From the NCBI RefSeq assembly GCF_050596425.1, contig NZ_CP192292.1, positions 310,001 through 374,000 on the forward strand: a stretch of 64,000 bases of DNA, in the 5' to 3' direction. This DNA comes from G963665925 sp050596425. Lineage in GTDB: Bacteria > Bacillota > Clostridia > Peptostreptococcales > Acidaminobacteraceae. Each line of letters starts with the position of its first letter. Positions within the stretch are counted from its first letter, which is position 1. Of the stretch, positions 1-12,621 are shown piece by piece. The notes under the pieces are model-generated. The model did not search any database, had not been told where the DNA came from, and worked only from the letters and a program-made list of their open reading frames with translations. The translations under genes were made by a program, and so were the position numbers.

Positions 1-44
1 GTGCATCTGTTAACTCTGGAGACGTAATGATCGTAATCGGTTAA
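1..44 (+). CDS. Biotin carboxyl carrier (biotinyl/lipoyl) protein, C-terminal end only
   Basis: The third frame reads ASVNSGDVMIVIG and then stops at 42-44. This is the usual last beta strand of a biotinyl domain, as in the gamma/BCCP subunits of Na+-translocating decarboxylases. The rest lies outside the window. The next gene is the decarboxylase beta subunit, 98 bp downstream, which supports the assignment. The biotin-bearing lysine is not visible, so the identity rests on the tail and on context. Confidence 0.7.
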   Translation, partial: ASVNSGDVMIVIG

Positions 45-142
45 GTTTGTTCCAATAATTGACCATGCCCTGTTTATTCAGACACTTGGTCGAAAATTGA
101 AACATAGACTTTAACCCATACGAAGCGAAAGGAGCGAAACAG

Positions 143-1384
143 ATGATTCAAGCAATAATAGACTTCTGGGGGTCTACTGGTTTCCATGCTCTATTTACCG
201 AGATGATGTGGGGCAACGTGGTTATGATCGCAGTATCATGTGTCCTGTTGTATCTTGCAATCGTTAAAGAATTCGAACCACTTCTGCTTGTACCGATTGC
301 ATTCGGTATGTTGCTGACAAACTTGCCTCTGGCAGGTCTAATGGCTGATCCTTTAATGAAGCTAGTAGAACTTACTCCAGATTTACACGGATATCCGAAT
401 ATACATGTAGATCCGGCACTAATGCAAAATGTACCAGATATGGCTTATAAGCTGGACCAACCAGGTGGCTTATTGCACTATCTATACCAAGGTAATAAAC
501 TGGGAATCTTCCCACCAATCATATTCATGGGCGTAGGCGCAATGACAGACTTCGGTCCACTTATTGCCAACCCTAAAGCTCTACTTCTAGGTGCTGCAGC
601 ACAATTTGGTATTTTCTTCACGTTCATTGGCGCGATCGCTTCAGGTCTTTTCAATGCTCAGGAAGCAGCATCTATCGGTATCATCGGTGGTGCGGATGGT
701 CCTACAGCGATCTTCCTAACATCAAAGCTGGCACCACACCTACTGGGTCCAATTGCCGTAGCAGCTTATTCTTACATGGCACTTGTACCAGTTATTCAAC
801 CGCCGATCATGAAATTCTTCACAACGAAAGAAGAAAGAATGATCAAGATGGATCAGCTTCGTCCAGTATCTAAGACGGAAAAGGTTCTATTCCCAATCCT
901 TGTAACAATCCTTGTTACACTGATTGTTCCACCAGCAGGCACACTTGTTGGTATGCTTATGCTTGGTAACCTATTTAAAGAATCAGGTGTTGTTGGTCGT
1001 CTTGAAGACACAGCTAAGAATGCCCTTATCAACATCATTACAATCTTCTTAGGTCTGACTGTTGGTGCAACTGCAACAGCAGAACAGTTCCTAAAACTAG
1101 AAACAATCGCTATTATCTGTCTAGGTGTTGCAGCATTCGCTGTTGGTACATCTGCGGGTCTGATACTAGCAAAAATTATGAGCAAGCTATCTGGTGGCAA
1201 AATAAATCCACTGATTGGTTCTGCAGGTGTATCTGCCGTGCCAATGGCAGCCCGTGTATCACAGGTTGTGGGTCAGAAAGAAAACCCATCAAACTTCCTG
1301 CTTATGCATGCTATGGGACCTAACGTTGCCGGTGTAATCGGTTCAGCGGTTTCTGCGGGTGTGCTTCTATCCTTATTTGGCTAG
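143..1384 (+). CDS. Na+-transporting decarboxylase beta subunit (GcdB/OadB/MmdB family)
   Basis: Integral membrane subunit that couples decarboxylation of carboxybiotin to Na+ export in glutaconyl-CoA, oxaloacetate or methylmalonyl-CoA decarboxylases. The 413-residue product has about ten hydrophobic segments. It carries the family core GIIGGADGPTAIF from residue 179; Asp185 corresponds to the Asp known to be essential for Na+ handling in OadB. The conserved IQPPIMK stretch and a C-terminal NVAGVIGSAVSAG segment are also present. The start follows AAAGGAG by 7 bp. It lies just after the tail of a biotin carrier and before a strong terminator, so it is the last gene of a decarboxylase operon whose alpha/delta subunits are outside the window. 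The substrate cannot be decided here. Leucine and valine codons (CTA, GTA, CTT) resemble those of tuf, suggesting high expression. Confidence 0.93.
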   Translation: MIQAIIDFWGSTGFHALFTEMMWGNVVMIAVSCVLLYLAIVKEFEPLLLVPIAFGMLLTNLPLAGLMADPLMKLVELTPDLHGYPNIHVDPALMQNVPDMAYKLDQPGGLLHYLYQGNKLGIFPPIIFMGVGAMTDFGPLIANPKALLLGAAAQFGIFFTFIGAIASGLFNAQEAASIGIIGGADGPTAIFLTSKLAPHLLGPIAVAAYSYMALVPVIQPPIMKFFTTKEERMIKMDQLRPVSKTEKVLFPILVTILVTLIVPPAGTLVGMLMLGNLFKESGVVGRLEDTAKNALINIITIFLGLTVGATATAEQFLKLETIAIICLGVAAFAVGTSAGLILAKIMSKLSGGKINPLIGSAGVSAVPMAARVSQVVGQKENPSNFLLMHAMGPNVAGVIGSAVSAGVLLSLFG

Positions 1385-1445
1385 AAGTGAATGCTTGTTT
1401 ATGAAGCGTAAAGACTTACGTAAATGAAATAAAATGATACAATTA

Positions 1446-1485
1446 ACAAACGACCGCTGCTCAGCAGCGGTCGTTTGTCTTTTTT
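1446..1485 (+). terminator. Rho-independent terminator of the decarboxylase operon
   Basis: A perfect 15-bp stem (1446-1460 with 1464-1478) with a 3-nt loop is followed by CTTTTTTG. It is one of the strongest terminators in the window and closes the operon ending with the beta subunit. Confidence 0.93.
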
Positions 1486-1552
1486 GAGAAATGAATAGAA
1501 ACAATCACCTCTTTAGATCAGAGAGGATAAGGGACCTAGGACGTGGGGGATA

Positions 1553-1561
1553 TGCTATAAT
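1553..1561 (+). promoter_or_regulatory. Extended -10 promoter for birA
   Basis: TGCTATAAT is an extended -10 element (TGn plus TATAAT at 1556-1561), about 50 bp upstream of birA and after the previous terminator. No good -35 hexamer is seen at the right distance, as is common for extended -10 promoters. Confidence 0.55.
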
Positions 1562-1612
1562 ATCTGTATGTGAAGGTCAAAAACTGGGTTTAGAAAATGG
1601 ATGTGATTATAA

Positions 1613-2596
1613 ATGAAGTCCAGGATTATAGAAGCATTAAAAGAACACGCCCATACATTTATTTCAGGCGAAGATTTGAGCCAGAAACTCGGTGTGTCTC
1701 GCACAGCGGTATGGAAAGTCATAAAACAATTGAAAGCAGAAGGCTACCATATTGAATCTGTATCACGAAAGGGCTATAGGCTTATATCGGAGGGGGATAC
1801 CCTCAATGCGGAAGCTCTGGGTGTGGAACTCAAAAATAGTGGTTTGATTAAAGACATTAAACATTTTGAAAGCATTGACTCAACAAATACATATGCCAAA
1901 GAAGCCGCGTCAAAGGGGGCATCTGAAGGCACACTTATTATTTCCGATGAGCAGGTTATGGGACGCGGACGGTTGGGAAGGACGTGGACATCCCCTAAAG
2001 GGACGGGTATTTGGATGTCTTTGGTTCTGAGACCTGATATTGAGCCAGTTCACGCTGCTAAGATGACTCAAATAGCAGCAGCGGCCATGAATGAAGCCAT
2101 TGTTCAAACGACAGGCCTTGCGGCGGGCATAAAGTGGCCCAACGATATTATAGTGAACAAGAAAAAGGTTTGTGGTATTCTAACTGAAATGAGTGCAGAG
2201 CTTAACACGGTGAATTATGTTGTTGTTGGGATTGGCGTGAATGTTAATGTAGAAGCCTTTCCAGAGGAATTATGTGAGAAAGCCACTTCCCTTAAAATCG
2301 AATCAGGACAAACCATAAAGCGAAAAGATGTGGTGGTGGAGTTTGCCCATCAATTCGAAAGCTTTTACAAGGCTTATATAAATGAAGGAAATCTTCAGAG
2401 GACACTATCCTATTGCCGGGAACATTCCGTGACAATTGGTCAGCAGGTAAGGGTGATCCACAAAAATGAGACCCTATACGGAGAGGCTATTGATTTGAAT
2501 CAAGATGGTGAACTTCTCGTTAAGTTTGAAAATGGTGAGGTGAAGCCTGTTTTTTATGGTGAAGTTTCCGTTAGGGGATTAACAGATTACATTTAA
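1613..2596 (+). CDS. birA: Bifunctional biotin-protein ligase / biotin operon repressor
   Basis: Attaches biotin to carboxyl carrier proteins through biotinyl-AMP; group II BirA proteins also bind DNA as biotin-sensing repressors. Residues 1-60 form a winged helix (LGVSRTAVWKVIKQL). The catalytic domain follows, with GRGRLGRTW from residue 117 (the biotinyl-AMP loop) and KWPNDII plus KKVCGIL further on, then a C-terminal SH3-like domain. Its 327 residues are normal for the bifunctional class. The ribosome site is weak (GGATG region). The neighbouring biotin-dependent decarboxylase is a plausible client. It appears to be transcribed alone. Confidence 0.95.
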   Translation: MKSRIIEALKEHAHTFISGEDLSQKLGVSRTAVWKVIKQLKAEGYHIESVSRKGYRLISEGDTLNAEALGVELKNSGLIKDIKHFESIDSTNTYAKEAASKGASEGTLIISDEQVMGRGRLGRTWTSPKGTGIWMSLVLRPDIEPVHAAKMTQIAAAAMNEAIVQTTGLAAGIKWPNDIIVNKKKVCGILTEMSAELNTVNYVVVGIGVNVNVEAFPEELCEKATSLKIESGQTIKRKDVVVEFAHQFESFYKAYINEGNLQRTLSYCREHSVTIGQQVRVIHKNETLYGEAIDLNQDGELLVKFENGEVKPVFYGEVSVRGLTDYI

Positions 2597-2709
2597 ACCT
2601 GTTATTATATGTAGACATAAGAATTATAGTCAGTTTATATTGCAAAAAAAATGGCTTCATGATAGGATTTATTTTGCGTGAATGACTTATAAAAATACAT
2701 GAAAAGACA

Positions 2710-2755
2710 CCCGACTGTTGCGTTTAAACACGCAATAAACGTGAGAACAGCGGGG
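2710..2755 (+). promoter_or_regulatory. Structured leader upstream of coaX
   Basis: About 20 nt before coaX, CCCG-A-CTG (2710-2717) pairs with CAG-CGGG (2748-2754). Inside is a perfect hairpin, TTGCGT (2718-2723) with ACGCAA (2730-2735). There is no T-tract, so this is not a terminator. It could be a 5' UTR control structure or a DNA-binding site. It matches no riboswitch known to me. Confidence 0.4.
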
Positions 2756-2774
2756 AAGAAGAAGGTGAAACCAC

Positions 2775-3551
2775 ATGTTATTAGCGTTTGACGTTGGAAA
2801 CTCCAACATCGTTCTAGGTCTTTATAAATCTGGAAAGCTTATTACACACTGGCGGATGTCAACTGACAAGAGTAAGTCTGCAGATGAACTCGGCATTTTT
2901 GTGAATCAGCTGTTTCAGTATGAAGGTTTGAATCCTAAAGATGTGCAGGATATAATTATTTCTTCGGTTGTACCGACAATAATGTATTCTTTGCAGCACA
3001 TGGCGATCAAATACTTCGATAAAGAAGCCATCGTTGTCGGGCCTGGTATAAAAACGGGCATGAATATCAAGTATGATAATCCACGGCAAGTTGGCGCAGA
3101 CAGGATTGTAAATGCCGTATCGGCTGTGAAGAAATATGGTGGACCACTGGTTGTGGTTGATTTTGGGACAGCGACAACATTTTGTGCCATATCGGCGAAA
3201 AGTGAATATTTAGGCGGGTCCATCACCCCGGGTGTTAAAATTTCAAGTGATGCACTTTTTCAGCGTGCAGCGAAACTGACGCGTGTTGAACTGGTTAAAC
3301 CGGATAATGTGATATGTAAAAATACAACCCAAAGTATACAGTCTGGCGTGATTTATGGCTATGTTGGATCAGTGGACTATATCGTTGAGAGAATGAAAGA
3401 AGAGCTTGCAGCGGATGTTGATCCAAAAGTTGTTGCAACAGGTGGTCTTGCAGGACTCATTGCAACAGAGTCAAAAACAATAGATGTTGTAGATAAGTTT
3501 TTGACCCTTGATGGTCTAAACTATATTTATGAAATGAATAAAAAACATTAA
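2775..3551 (+). CDS. coaX: Type III pantothenate kinase
   Basis: Phosphorylates pantothenate, the first committed step of coenzyme A synthesis, in the cytoplasm. The ASKHA fold is visible from the N-terminal phosphate-binding motif AFDVGNSN (residues 4-11), the GADRIVNA motif near residue 103 and VVDFGTATTF near residue 128. Type III enzymes resist feedback by CoA and need a monovalent cation. The 258-residue length is typical. The start follows GAAGGTG. It has its own terminator, so it is probably monocistronic. A coaX-dusB-lysS neighbourhood is common in Clostridia, although greA, often found there, is missing. Confidence 0.96.
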   Translation: MLLAFDVGNSNIVLGLYKSGKLITHWRMSTDKSKSADELGIFVNQLFQYEGLNPKDVQDIIISSVVPTIMYSLQHMAIKYFDKEAIVVGPGIKTGMNIKYDNPRQVGADRIVNAVSAVKKYGGPLVVVDFGTATTFCAISAKSEYLGGSITPGVKISSDALFQRAAKLTRVELVKPDNVICKNTTQSIQSGVIYGYVGSVDYIVERMKEELAADVDPKVVATGGLAGLIATESKTIDVVDKFLTLDGLNYIYEMNKKH

Positions 3552-3578
3552 GAGCCAGTTTTTCTGGTTCTTTTCTTT
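3552..3578 (+). terminator. Terminator after coaX
   Basis: A 7-bp stem GAGCCAG/CTGGTTC (one G-T pair) with a T5 loop is followed by TTTTCTTTT. It begins directly after the coaX stop codon. Confidence 0.8.
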
Positions 3579-3658
3579 TAAATAAGCGACTGAAATAAGT
3601 AAATGCCCTATGAACCTATAAGGTTAGGTTTATGTAGTAGAGAAATGAGGTGACTCTC

Positions 3659-4615
3659 ATGAAAATTGGAAATGTTAAATTGTCTAGCCCAGTTATATTG
3701 GGGCCAATGGCTGGTGTGACAGATCTGCCCTTTCGACTGGTATGCATGGAATATGGTGCCGGCCTTTTAGTGACGGAGATGGTCAGTGCAAAAGCCCTTC
3801 ACTATAAAGATAAAAAAACGGCACGGTTAATGGAAATTAGAGAAGAAGAACGTCCAGTTGCACTCCAGTTATTTGGTTCAGATCCTGATATTATGGGGTC
3901 TGTCGTGGAACAGATAAATGATCACAATCATGATATTTTAGATATAAATATGGGATGCCCGGCACCTAAAATAGTTAACAATGGTGACGGTTCAGCTTTG
4001 ATGAAAACACCTGACTTGGCTAAAAAGGTGATTGAAGCGGTTGTAAAGGCATCAAGCAAGCCGGTTACTGTCAAAATTCGAAAAGGATGGGATGCGGATT
4101 CCATCAACGCAGTTCAAATTGCTTCTATTGCACAAGAGGCCGGTGTGGCAGCCGTTGCGGTTCATGGCAGAACACGGGATCAGTTTTATACTGGCAAGGC
4201 AGACTGGGGCATAATTAAAGAAGTCAAAGATGCACTCACTATTCCTGTCATTGGCAATGGGGATATATTCTCAATTGAAGATGCCATTCAAATGCGTGAG
4301 CAAACAGGATGCGATGGTCTTATGATCGCCCGAGGGGCTCAAGGAAATCCATGGTTGCTTAAGCAGGTTTCCCATTATCTGAATACAGGGGAAAGGCTCC
4401 CTCATCCTACAAGGGAAGAAAAAATACGAGAAGCCTTACGTCACTTTGATTTGCTTGTCGATTTCAAGGGAGACCATATAGGTGTCCTTGAAATGAGAAA
4501 GCACGCAGCGTGGTACTTAAAAGGGATTCGGGGTGGTGCAGTGATACGAAATGAAATCAACACGGCAACAAACCCTGACATGCTTCGAAGCCTTCTACTA
4601 AAAGCGATTGAATAA
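3659..4615 (+). CDS. dusB: tRNA-dihydrouridine synthase B
   Basis: FMN-dependent reduction of uridine to dihydrouridine in the tRNA D-loop. The TIM-barrel signature is clear: GPMAGVTDLPFR near the N-terminus (FMN site), DINMGCPAPKI with the catalytic cysteine, VHGRTRDQFYTGKADW, and GNGDIF in the phosphate-binding region. A GTG three codons upstream (3650) is also open, but the GAGG at 3647-3650 would overlap it. ATG 3659 has proper spacing and is chosen, giving 318 residues. It lies 107 bp after coaX, beyond a terminator. No terminator is evident after it. Confidence 0.93.
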   Translation: MKIGNVKLSSPVILGPMAGVTDLPFRLVCMEYGAGLLVTEMVSAKALHYKDKKTARLMEIREEERPVALQLFGSDPDIMGSVVEQINDHNHDILDINMGCPAPKIVNNGDGSALMKTPDLAKKVIEAVVKASSKPVTVKIRKGWDADSINAVQIASIAQEAGVAAVAVHGRTRDQFYTGKADWGIIKEVKDALTIPVIGNGDIFSIEDAIQMREQTGCDGLMIARGAQGNPWLLKQVSHYLNTGERLPHPTREEKIREALRHFDLLVDFKGDHIGVLEMRKHAAWYLKGIRGGAVIRNEINTATNPDMLRSLLLKAIE

Positions 4616-4902
4616 GGCCCCTTTCGAGTCTTGGGAGTATGATATTGATATGTGTGCTAAAATCCAATAAGGTATGGGCATAGCAGAATTATCATTATTA
4701 AAAGATATTTTATAAAATCTGCATTATAGCAATGTTTTGATGTCTTAATTTTGATATACTTTATAAGATAAGAATGTAGAAGAAGTTAAAGATAAATTTA
4801 ATGATTGAGCTATTTGCAAAGATTAAGTGAATTGGCGAGGAAGGGTTGACGCTTTGGAGCATTAATTTTGCAAGAGCCTAGATTAAAAATAGAAAGGAGA
4901 GT

Positions 4903-6435
4903 ATGGCATTTTACAAGATGCGATACAACAAGATTATGAGTCAAGAAGCTAATCAGGTAAGAAAAGTCAGTGAACAAGAAATGATTAGAATAAACAAGAT
5001 GAATGAACTAAGAGAAAATGGTATTGATCCATTTGGCGCGGAGAAATTCATCCCAGAACATCATTCAGCTGATTTAAAGGAAAAGTATGCTGAGGTTACA
5101 AAAGAAGAACTAGCAGAAATGAATATCCCTGTAACAGTTGCAGGTCGAATCATGACAAAACGTGGCAAGGGCAAAGCTGGCTTCATGCATATTCAAGATG
5201 CAGTGGGTCAGATTCAGATTTACCTGAAGAAAGATGAGCTCACAGACCTTGAGTTTGGACTTTTCGAAAAAGCCGACATTGGCGACATTGTCGGAATCAG
5301 TGGCACGATGTTTAAAACAAAAACAGGTGAAGTGAGTGTAAAAGCAGGACGATACATACACTTAACTAAAGCCTTGAAACCACTTCCAGAAAAATACCAT
5401 GGCATCCAAGATGACGAAATTAAGTTTAGAAAGAGATACCTTGATATTATCATGGACTCAGATGTACGTGATATTTTTATTAAAAAGCAGAAATTTTGGA
5501 GTACAATAAGAAACTACATGATCGATCATGGTTTCCTTGAAGTGGAAACACCAATTCTTGAGACATCATCAGGCGGTGCTGCTGCGACACCATTCGCAAC
5601 GCATCATAATGCATTAGATATTGATGTATTCTTAAGGATATCAATGGGTGAGCTATGGCAGAAAAAACTTTTAGTGGCCGGCTTTGAAAAGACATTTGAG
5701 ATCGGCAGACAGTTTAGAAATGAAGGTATGAGCCCTGAGCATCTACAGGACTATACACAAATGGAATTCTACTGGGCTTATGCAGATATTGAAGACGGCA
5801 TGGAGTTTACAAAAGAACTCTATAGAAAAATCACGAAGGCTGTTATGGGCACATCTAAGTTTGTGTCTAGAGGCTATGAAGTGGATATGGACGCAGAGTG
5901 GGAAGTCTATGATTTTGAATCAATCATTGAAGACAGAACCGGTGTCAATATTTATAATGTTACTAAAGAAGAGTTAGAAGCAAAATTGGATTCATATGAG
6001 GTGGAGTATGATCCGAATGTTGGCTTCTGGAGACTTGTTGACCTTCTATGGAAAGTTGTTCGTAAAGAACTATCTGGTCCTGGATTCCTTGTTGGACAGC
6101 CCGTTCAACTGAACCCACTACCTAAGCGACAAAAAGAAGATCCAAGAAAAGTTGCTCAAATGCAGATTATTATAGCTGGTTCTGAAATGGGCAATGGCTA
6201 TACAGAGCTTAACGACCCTATAGATCTTGAAGAAAGATTCAAGGAACAAAGGGCAATGGGCGAAGAGGGCGATGAAGAAGCTCATGAACATGATGAAACC
6301 TTCATTGAAGCTTTAAGATATGGTATGCCTCCAGCCTATGGATTTGGCGTATCTGAAAGACTATTCTCTGTAATGATGGATAGACCTATTAGAGAATGCG
6401 TTTTATTCCCACTTATGAGACCACTTAATAAGTAA
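4903..6435 (+). CDS. lysS: Lysyl-tRNA synthetase, class II, divergent variant
   Basis: Charges tRNA-Lys. An N-terminal OB-fold (residues about 70-160, with GRIMTKRGKGKAGFMHIQD) precedes a class II catalytic core. Motif 2 reads FEIGRQFRNEGMSPEH and motif 3 GFGVSERLFSVMMDRP followed by FPLMRP. The lysine-pocket region has YTELNDPIDLEERF. It departs from common bacterial LysS: LRISMGELWQKKLLVAGFE stands where an APELYLKR-type segment is usual, and motif 3 has GFGVSERL instead of GLGIGIDRL. The length of 510 is normal. ATG 4903 has GGAG only 3 nt upstream; internal ATGs at 4918 and 4936 have poorer sites, so the first is kept. The 287 bp upstream hold no gene. Confidence 0.9.
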   Translation: MAFYKMRYNKIMSQEANQVRKVSEQEMIRINKMNELRENGIDPFGAEKFIPEHHSADLKEKYAEVTKEELAEMNIPVTVAGRIMTKRGKGKAGFMHIQDAVGQIQIYLKKDELTDLEFGLFEKADIGDIVGISGTMFKTKTGEVSVKAGRYIHLTKALKPLPEKYHGIQDDEIKFRKRYLDIIMDSDVRDIFIKKQKFWSTIRNYMIDHGFLEVETPILETSSGGAAATPFATHHNALDIDVFLRISMGELWQKKLLVAGFEKTFEIGRQFRNEGMSPEHLQDYTQMEFYWAYADIEDGMEFTKELYRKITKAVMGTSKFVSRGYEVDMDAEWEVYDFESIIEDRTGVNIYNVTKEELEAKLDSYEVEYDPNVGFWRLVDLLWKVVRKELSGPGFLVGQPVQLNPLPKRQKEDPRKVAQMQIIIAGSEMGNGYTELNDPIDLEERFKEQRAMGEEGDEEAHEHDETFIEALRYGMPPAYGFGVSERLFSVMMDRPIRECVLFPLMRPLNK

Positions 6436-6469
6436 TTTAAGATAAAAAAACACAAGTTTAGTTATTAAT

Positions 6470-6510
6470 ATGAGGTTATGGCATATATGTGCTGTAACCT
6501 CATTTCTTGT
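6470..6510 (+). terminator. Terminator after lysS
   Basis: A 14-bp stem with wobble or imperfect pairs (6470-6483 with 6490-6503) around a 6-nt loop is followed by TTCTTGT. It separates lysS from the rRNA promoters. Confidence 0.7.
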
Positions 6511-6604
6511 ATATTAAAGAAGAAACATGTAAGGCGAAGAATATGTGACTGGTTAATACATTCTTAACAGAATAGACTGAATATTACTTCTTTAACAAAT
6601 GGGG

Positions 6605-6633
6605 TTGACGGTCCCTTGTCATGATGCTATTAT
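6605..6633 (+). promoter_or_regulatory. rRNA operon promoter P1
   Basis: TTGACG (6605-6610), a 17-bp spacer and TATTAT (6628-6633), about 360 bp upstream of 16S. Confidence 0.7.
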
Positions 6634-6751
6634 AGTCAAGTACCGCACGACAGCGCGGCACAATAAACAAGTCAAAAGCATTGGAAATACAGGGATTCGG
6701 CGACTTTTCTAAATTTAGAAAAAAAGCTAGAAAAAATGTTTAAAATAATGC

Positions 6752-6781
6752 TTGACAGGAAATAATAAATAATGTTATGAT
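6752..6781 (+). promoter_or_regulatory. rRNA operon promoter P2
   Basis: Consensus TTGACA (6752-6757), an 18-bp spacer and TATGAT (6776-6781). The leader between this promoter and 16S contains TCTTTGAAAA, an anti-termination/processing box usual in Gram-positive rRNA leaders. Confidence 0.75.
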
Positions 6782-6846
6782 AATTGAGTCGCCGGTTGGT
6801 GACGAAATACAAATTTAACATTAACTTGTTGATTTAACGGTCTTTG

Positions 6847-6863
6847 AAAATTAAACAGTATAG
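6847..6863 (+). other. 16S rRNA processing stem, upstream arm
   Basis: These 17 nt are perfectly complementary to 8541-8557 downstream of 16S, so the precursor folds into a long helix bracketing 16S, the normal RNase III substrate. The downstream arm lies between the 16S end and tRNA-Ile. Confidence 0.8.
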
Positions 6864-6993
6864 AATTATAACACGTTCAATTCTTTACCGCATCAAGACA
6901 AGGTCTAGATGCAAAACAATTGATTCGAAACGGATATAATGATAACAATAATTAGTCAGCATATCTGAGACGGACAAAACAATTTGAAACATT

Positions 6994-8534
<1,541 letters not shown>

Positions 8535-8584
8535 CGTACTCTATACTGTTTAATTTTGAGAGACTGTAAAGTTTCTTAAGAAGT

Positions 8585-8661
<77 letters not shown>

Positions 8662-8676
8662 CTTCAAGAATTGAAC

Positions 8677-8707
8677 CTTGAAAACTGCATATGAAATAAA
8701 TTAGAAG
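8677..8707 (+). other. 23S rRNA processing stem, upstream arm
   Basis: This 31-nt stretch is almost fully complementary to 11815-11846 just downstream of 23S. Both ends match (GAAAACTGCAT with ATGTGCAGTTTT; TTAGAAG with CTTCTAA). It would form the precursor helix around 23S. Confidence 0.7.
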
Positions 8708-8867
8708 ACGAAAACGTATCAAACCAAGATAATTAAAACTAAGTTTTGAGAATTAAGGGAAGATACAGTTTCACTGAGGTAAACAAAACTCAAACTCGAA
8801 TAATTACTCATTGATTAATATCAAGAGAACAGTTTATCGAAAATAACTTAGGTTATTTTAGAAAATT

Positions 8868-11780
<2,913 letters not shown>

Positions 11781-11814
11781 TATAGATTTTGAGTCATTCC
11801 AACGTGAAACAAAT

Positions 11815-11846
11815 CTTCTAAAATATTATCATGTGCAGTTTTGAAG
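11815..11846 (+). other. 23S rRNA processing stem, downstream arm
   Basis: Pairs with 8677-8707. Its first part (11816-11825) is also perfectly complementary to 8854-8863, immediately before the 23S 5' end, giving a competing shorter helix. Confidence 0.65.
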
Positions 11847-11887
11847 AGTTCAATCTCTTTAAATACTGAAGTGTTTAATACAAGTCA

Positions 11888-11975
11888 ATCGAGGCGCATA
11901 TCTGAAAGAGCGAAGGCGCGTACTGTGGTACGTAACTGAGTGAGAGAAGATGTGCAACGAAGAGTGACGCAGTAG
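11888..11975 (+). other. Structured insert in the 23S-5S spacer
   Basis: About 90 nt of purine- and G-rich sequence between 23S and 5S. It has an outer pairing GCGCATATCT (from 11895) with AGATGTGC (from 11948) and a hairpin GCGTAC-TGTG-GTACGT. The spacer of about 216 nt is long for 23S-5S. No tRNA or gene is found in it. Confidence 0.45.
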
Positions 11976-11996
11976 AAAACATTTCAGACAATGAAA

Positions 11997-12112
11997 TCCG
12001 GTGATGATGGCGAGGAGGCCACACCTGTTCCCATTCCGAACACAGCAGTTAAGCTCCTCAGCGCCGATGGTACTTGGCGGGCAGCCGCCTGGGAGAGTAG
12101 GTCGTCGCCGGT
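11997..12112 (+). rRNA. rrf: 5S ribosomal RNA
   Basis: About 116 nt with the usual CCCATTCCGAACACAG and GAGAGTAGGTCGTCGCC blocks. The ends pair (TCCGGTGATG region with CGTCGCCGG), and flanking ATGAAA/TTTCAT extends the stem, as in a precursor. Ends are approximate. Confidence 0.95.
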
Positions 12113-12147
12113 TTCATTTTTACATTTTTCGCGAAAGCGTGAATATT

Positions 12148-12173
12148 ATTCTGCTTCGCGGCAGAATTTTTTT
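12148..12173 (+). terminator. Terminator after 5S rRNA
   Basis: ATTCTGC (12148-12154), a 6-nt loop and GCAGAAT (12161-12167), followed by six more T. Confidence 0.75.
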
Positions 12174-12195
12174 AGTTTAATGAATAAACACACAT

Positions 12196-12280
12196 GCGGG
12201 TGTGGCGGAATTGGCAGACGCGCTAGATTTAGGTTCTAGTGTCAATAGACGTGGGGGTTCAAGTCCCTCCACCCGCACCA
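12196..12280 (+). tRNA. tRNA-Leu (TAG)
   Basis: An 85-nt class II tRNA with a variable arm. The acceptor GCGGGTG pairs with CACCCGC, the anticodon loop TTTAGGT gives anticodon TAG (CTA/CTN codons), and CCA is encoded. It lies 22 bp after the 5S terminator with no visible promoter of its own, so it may depend on read-through of the rRNA operon. Confidence 0.96.
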
Positions 12281-12284
12281 ATAA

Positions 12285-12318
12285 AAAGCGTAGAACTTTG
12301 GTTCTGGGCTTTTTTTTA
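12285..12318 (+). terminator. Terminator after tRNA-Leu
   Basis: AAAGC-G-TAGAAC pairs with GTTCTGG-GCTTT with a small internal mismatch, followed by a run of eight T. Confidence 0.8.
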
Positions 12319-12621
12319 TTGTCTTCTATTCGATGTGGCCCCTCTTGATTGGACTGAATCATTTGATTAATCGGATGTTCGCTTAGTGGATAAAAGAATC
12401 AAAAATACAGTTTATAGGGTTAGAATAAAGTCAATATAGGGATACATTTTCTTAATCATAGACATATTTATTTACGATTAAAAGTCATATGGGTTATAAT
12501 ATATAGGGAAGCGAAATAATATCGTAAGTCGATTAGACGCTAAAGAGTAAAAAAGTCAGAAATGAAAAGCTAGAAGTCAATAAGCAAGGTATGACTTTGT
12601 ATATTATTATAAGGAGGCCAT
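12319..12621 (+). other. Intergenic region between tRNA-Leu and the thioredoxin-like gene
   Basis: About 300 bp of AT-rich sequence with no credible gene or RNA. Its only recognisable element is the promoter at 12471-12500. Confidence 0.6.
12471..12500 (+). promoter_or_regulatory. Promoter of the thioredoxin-like gene
   Basis: TTTACG (12471-12476), an 18-bp spacer and TATAAT (12495-12500), about 120 bp before the start codon. Confidence 0.5.
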
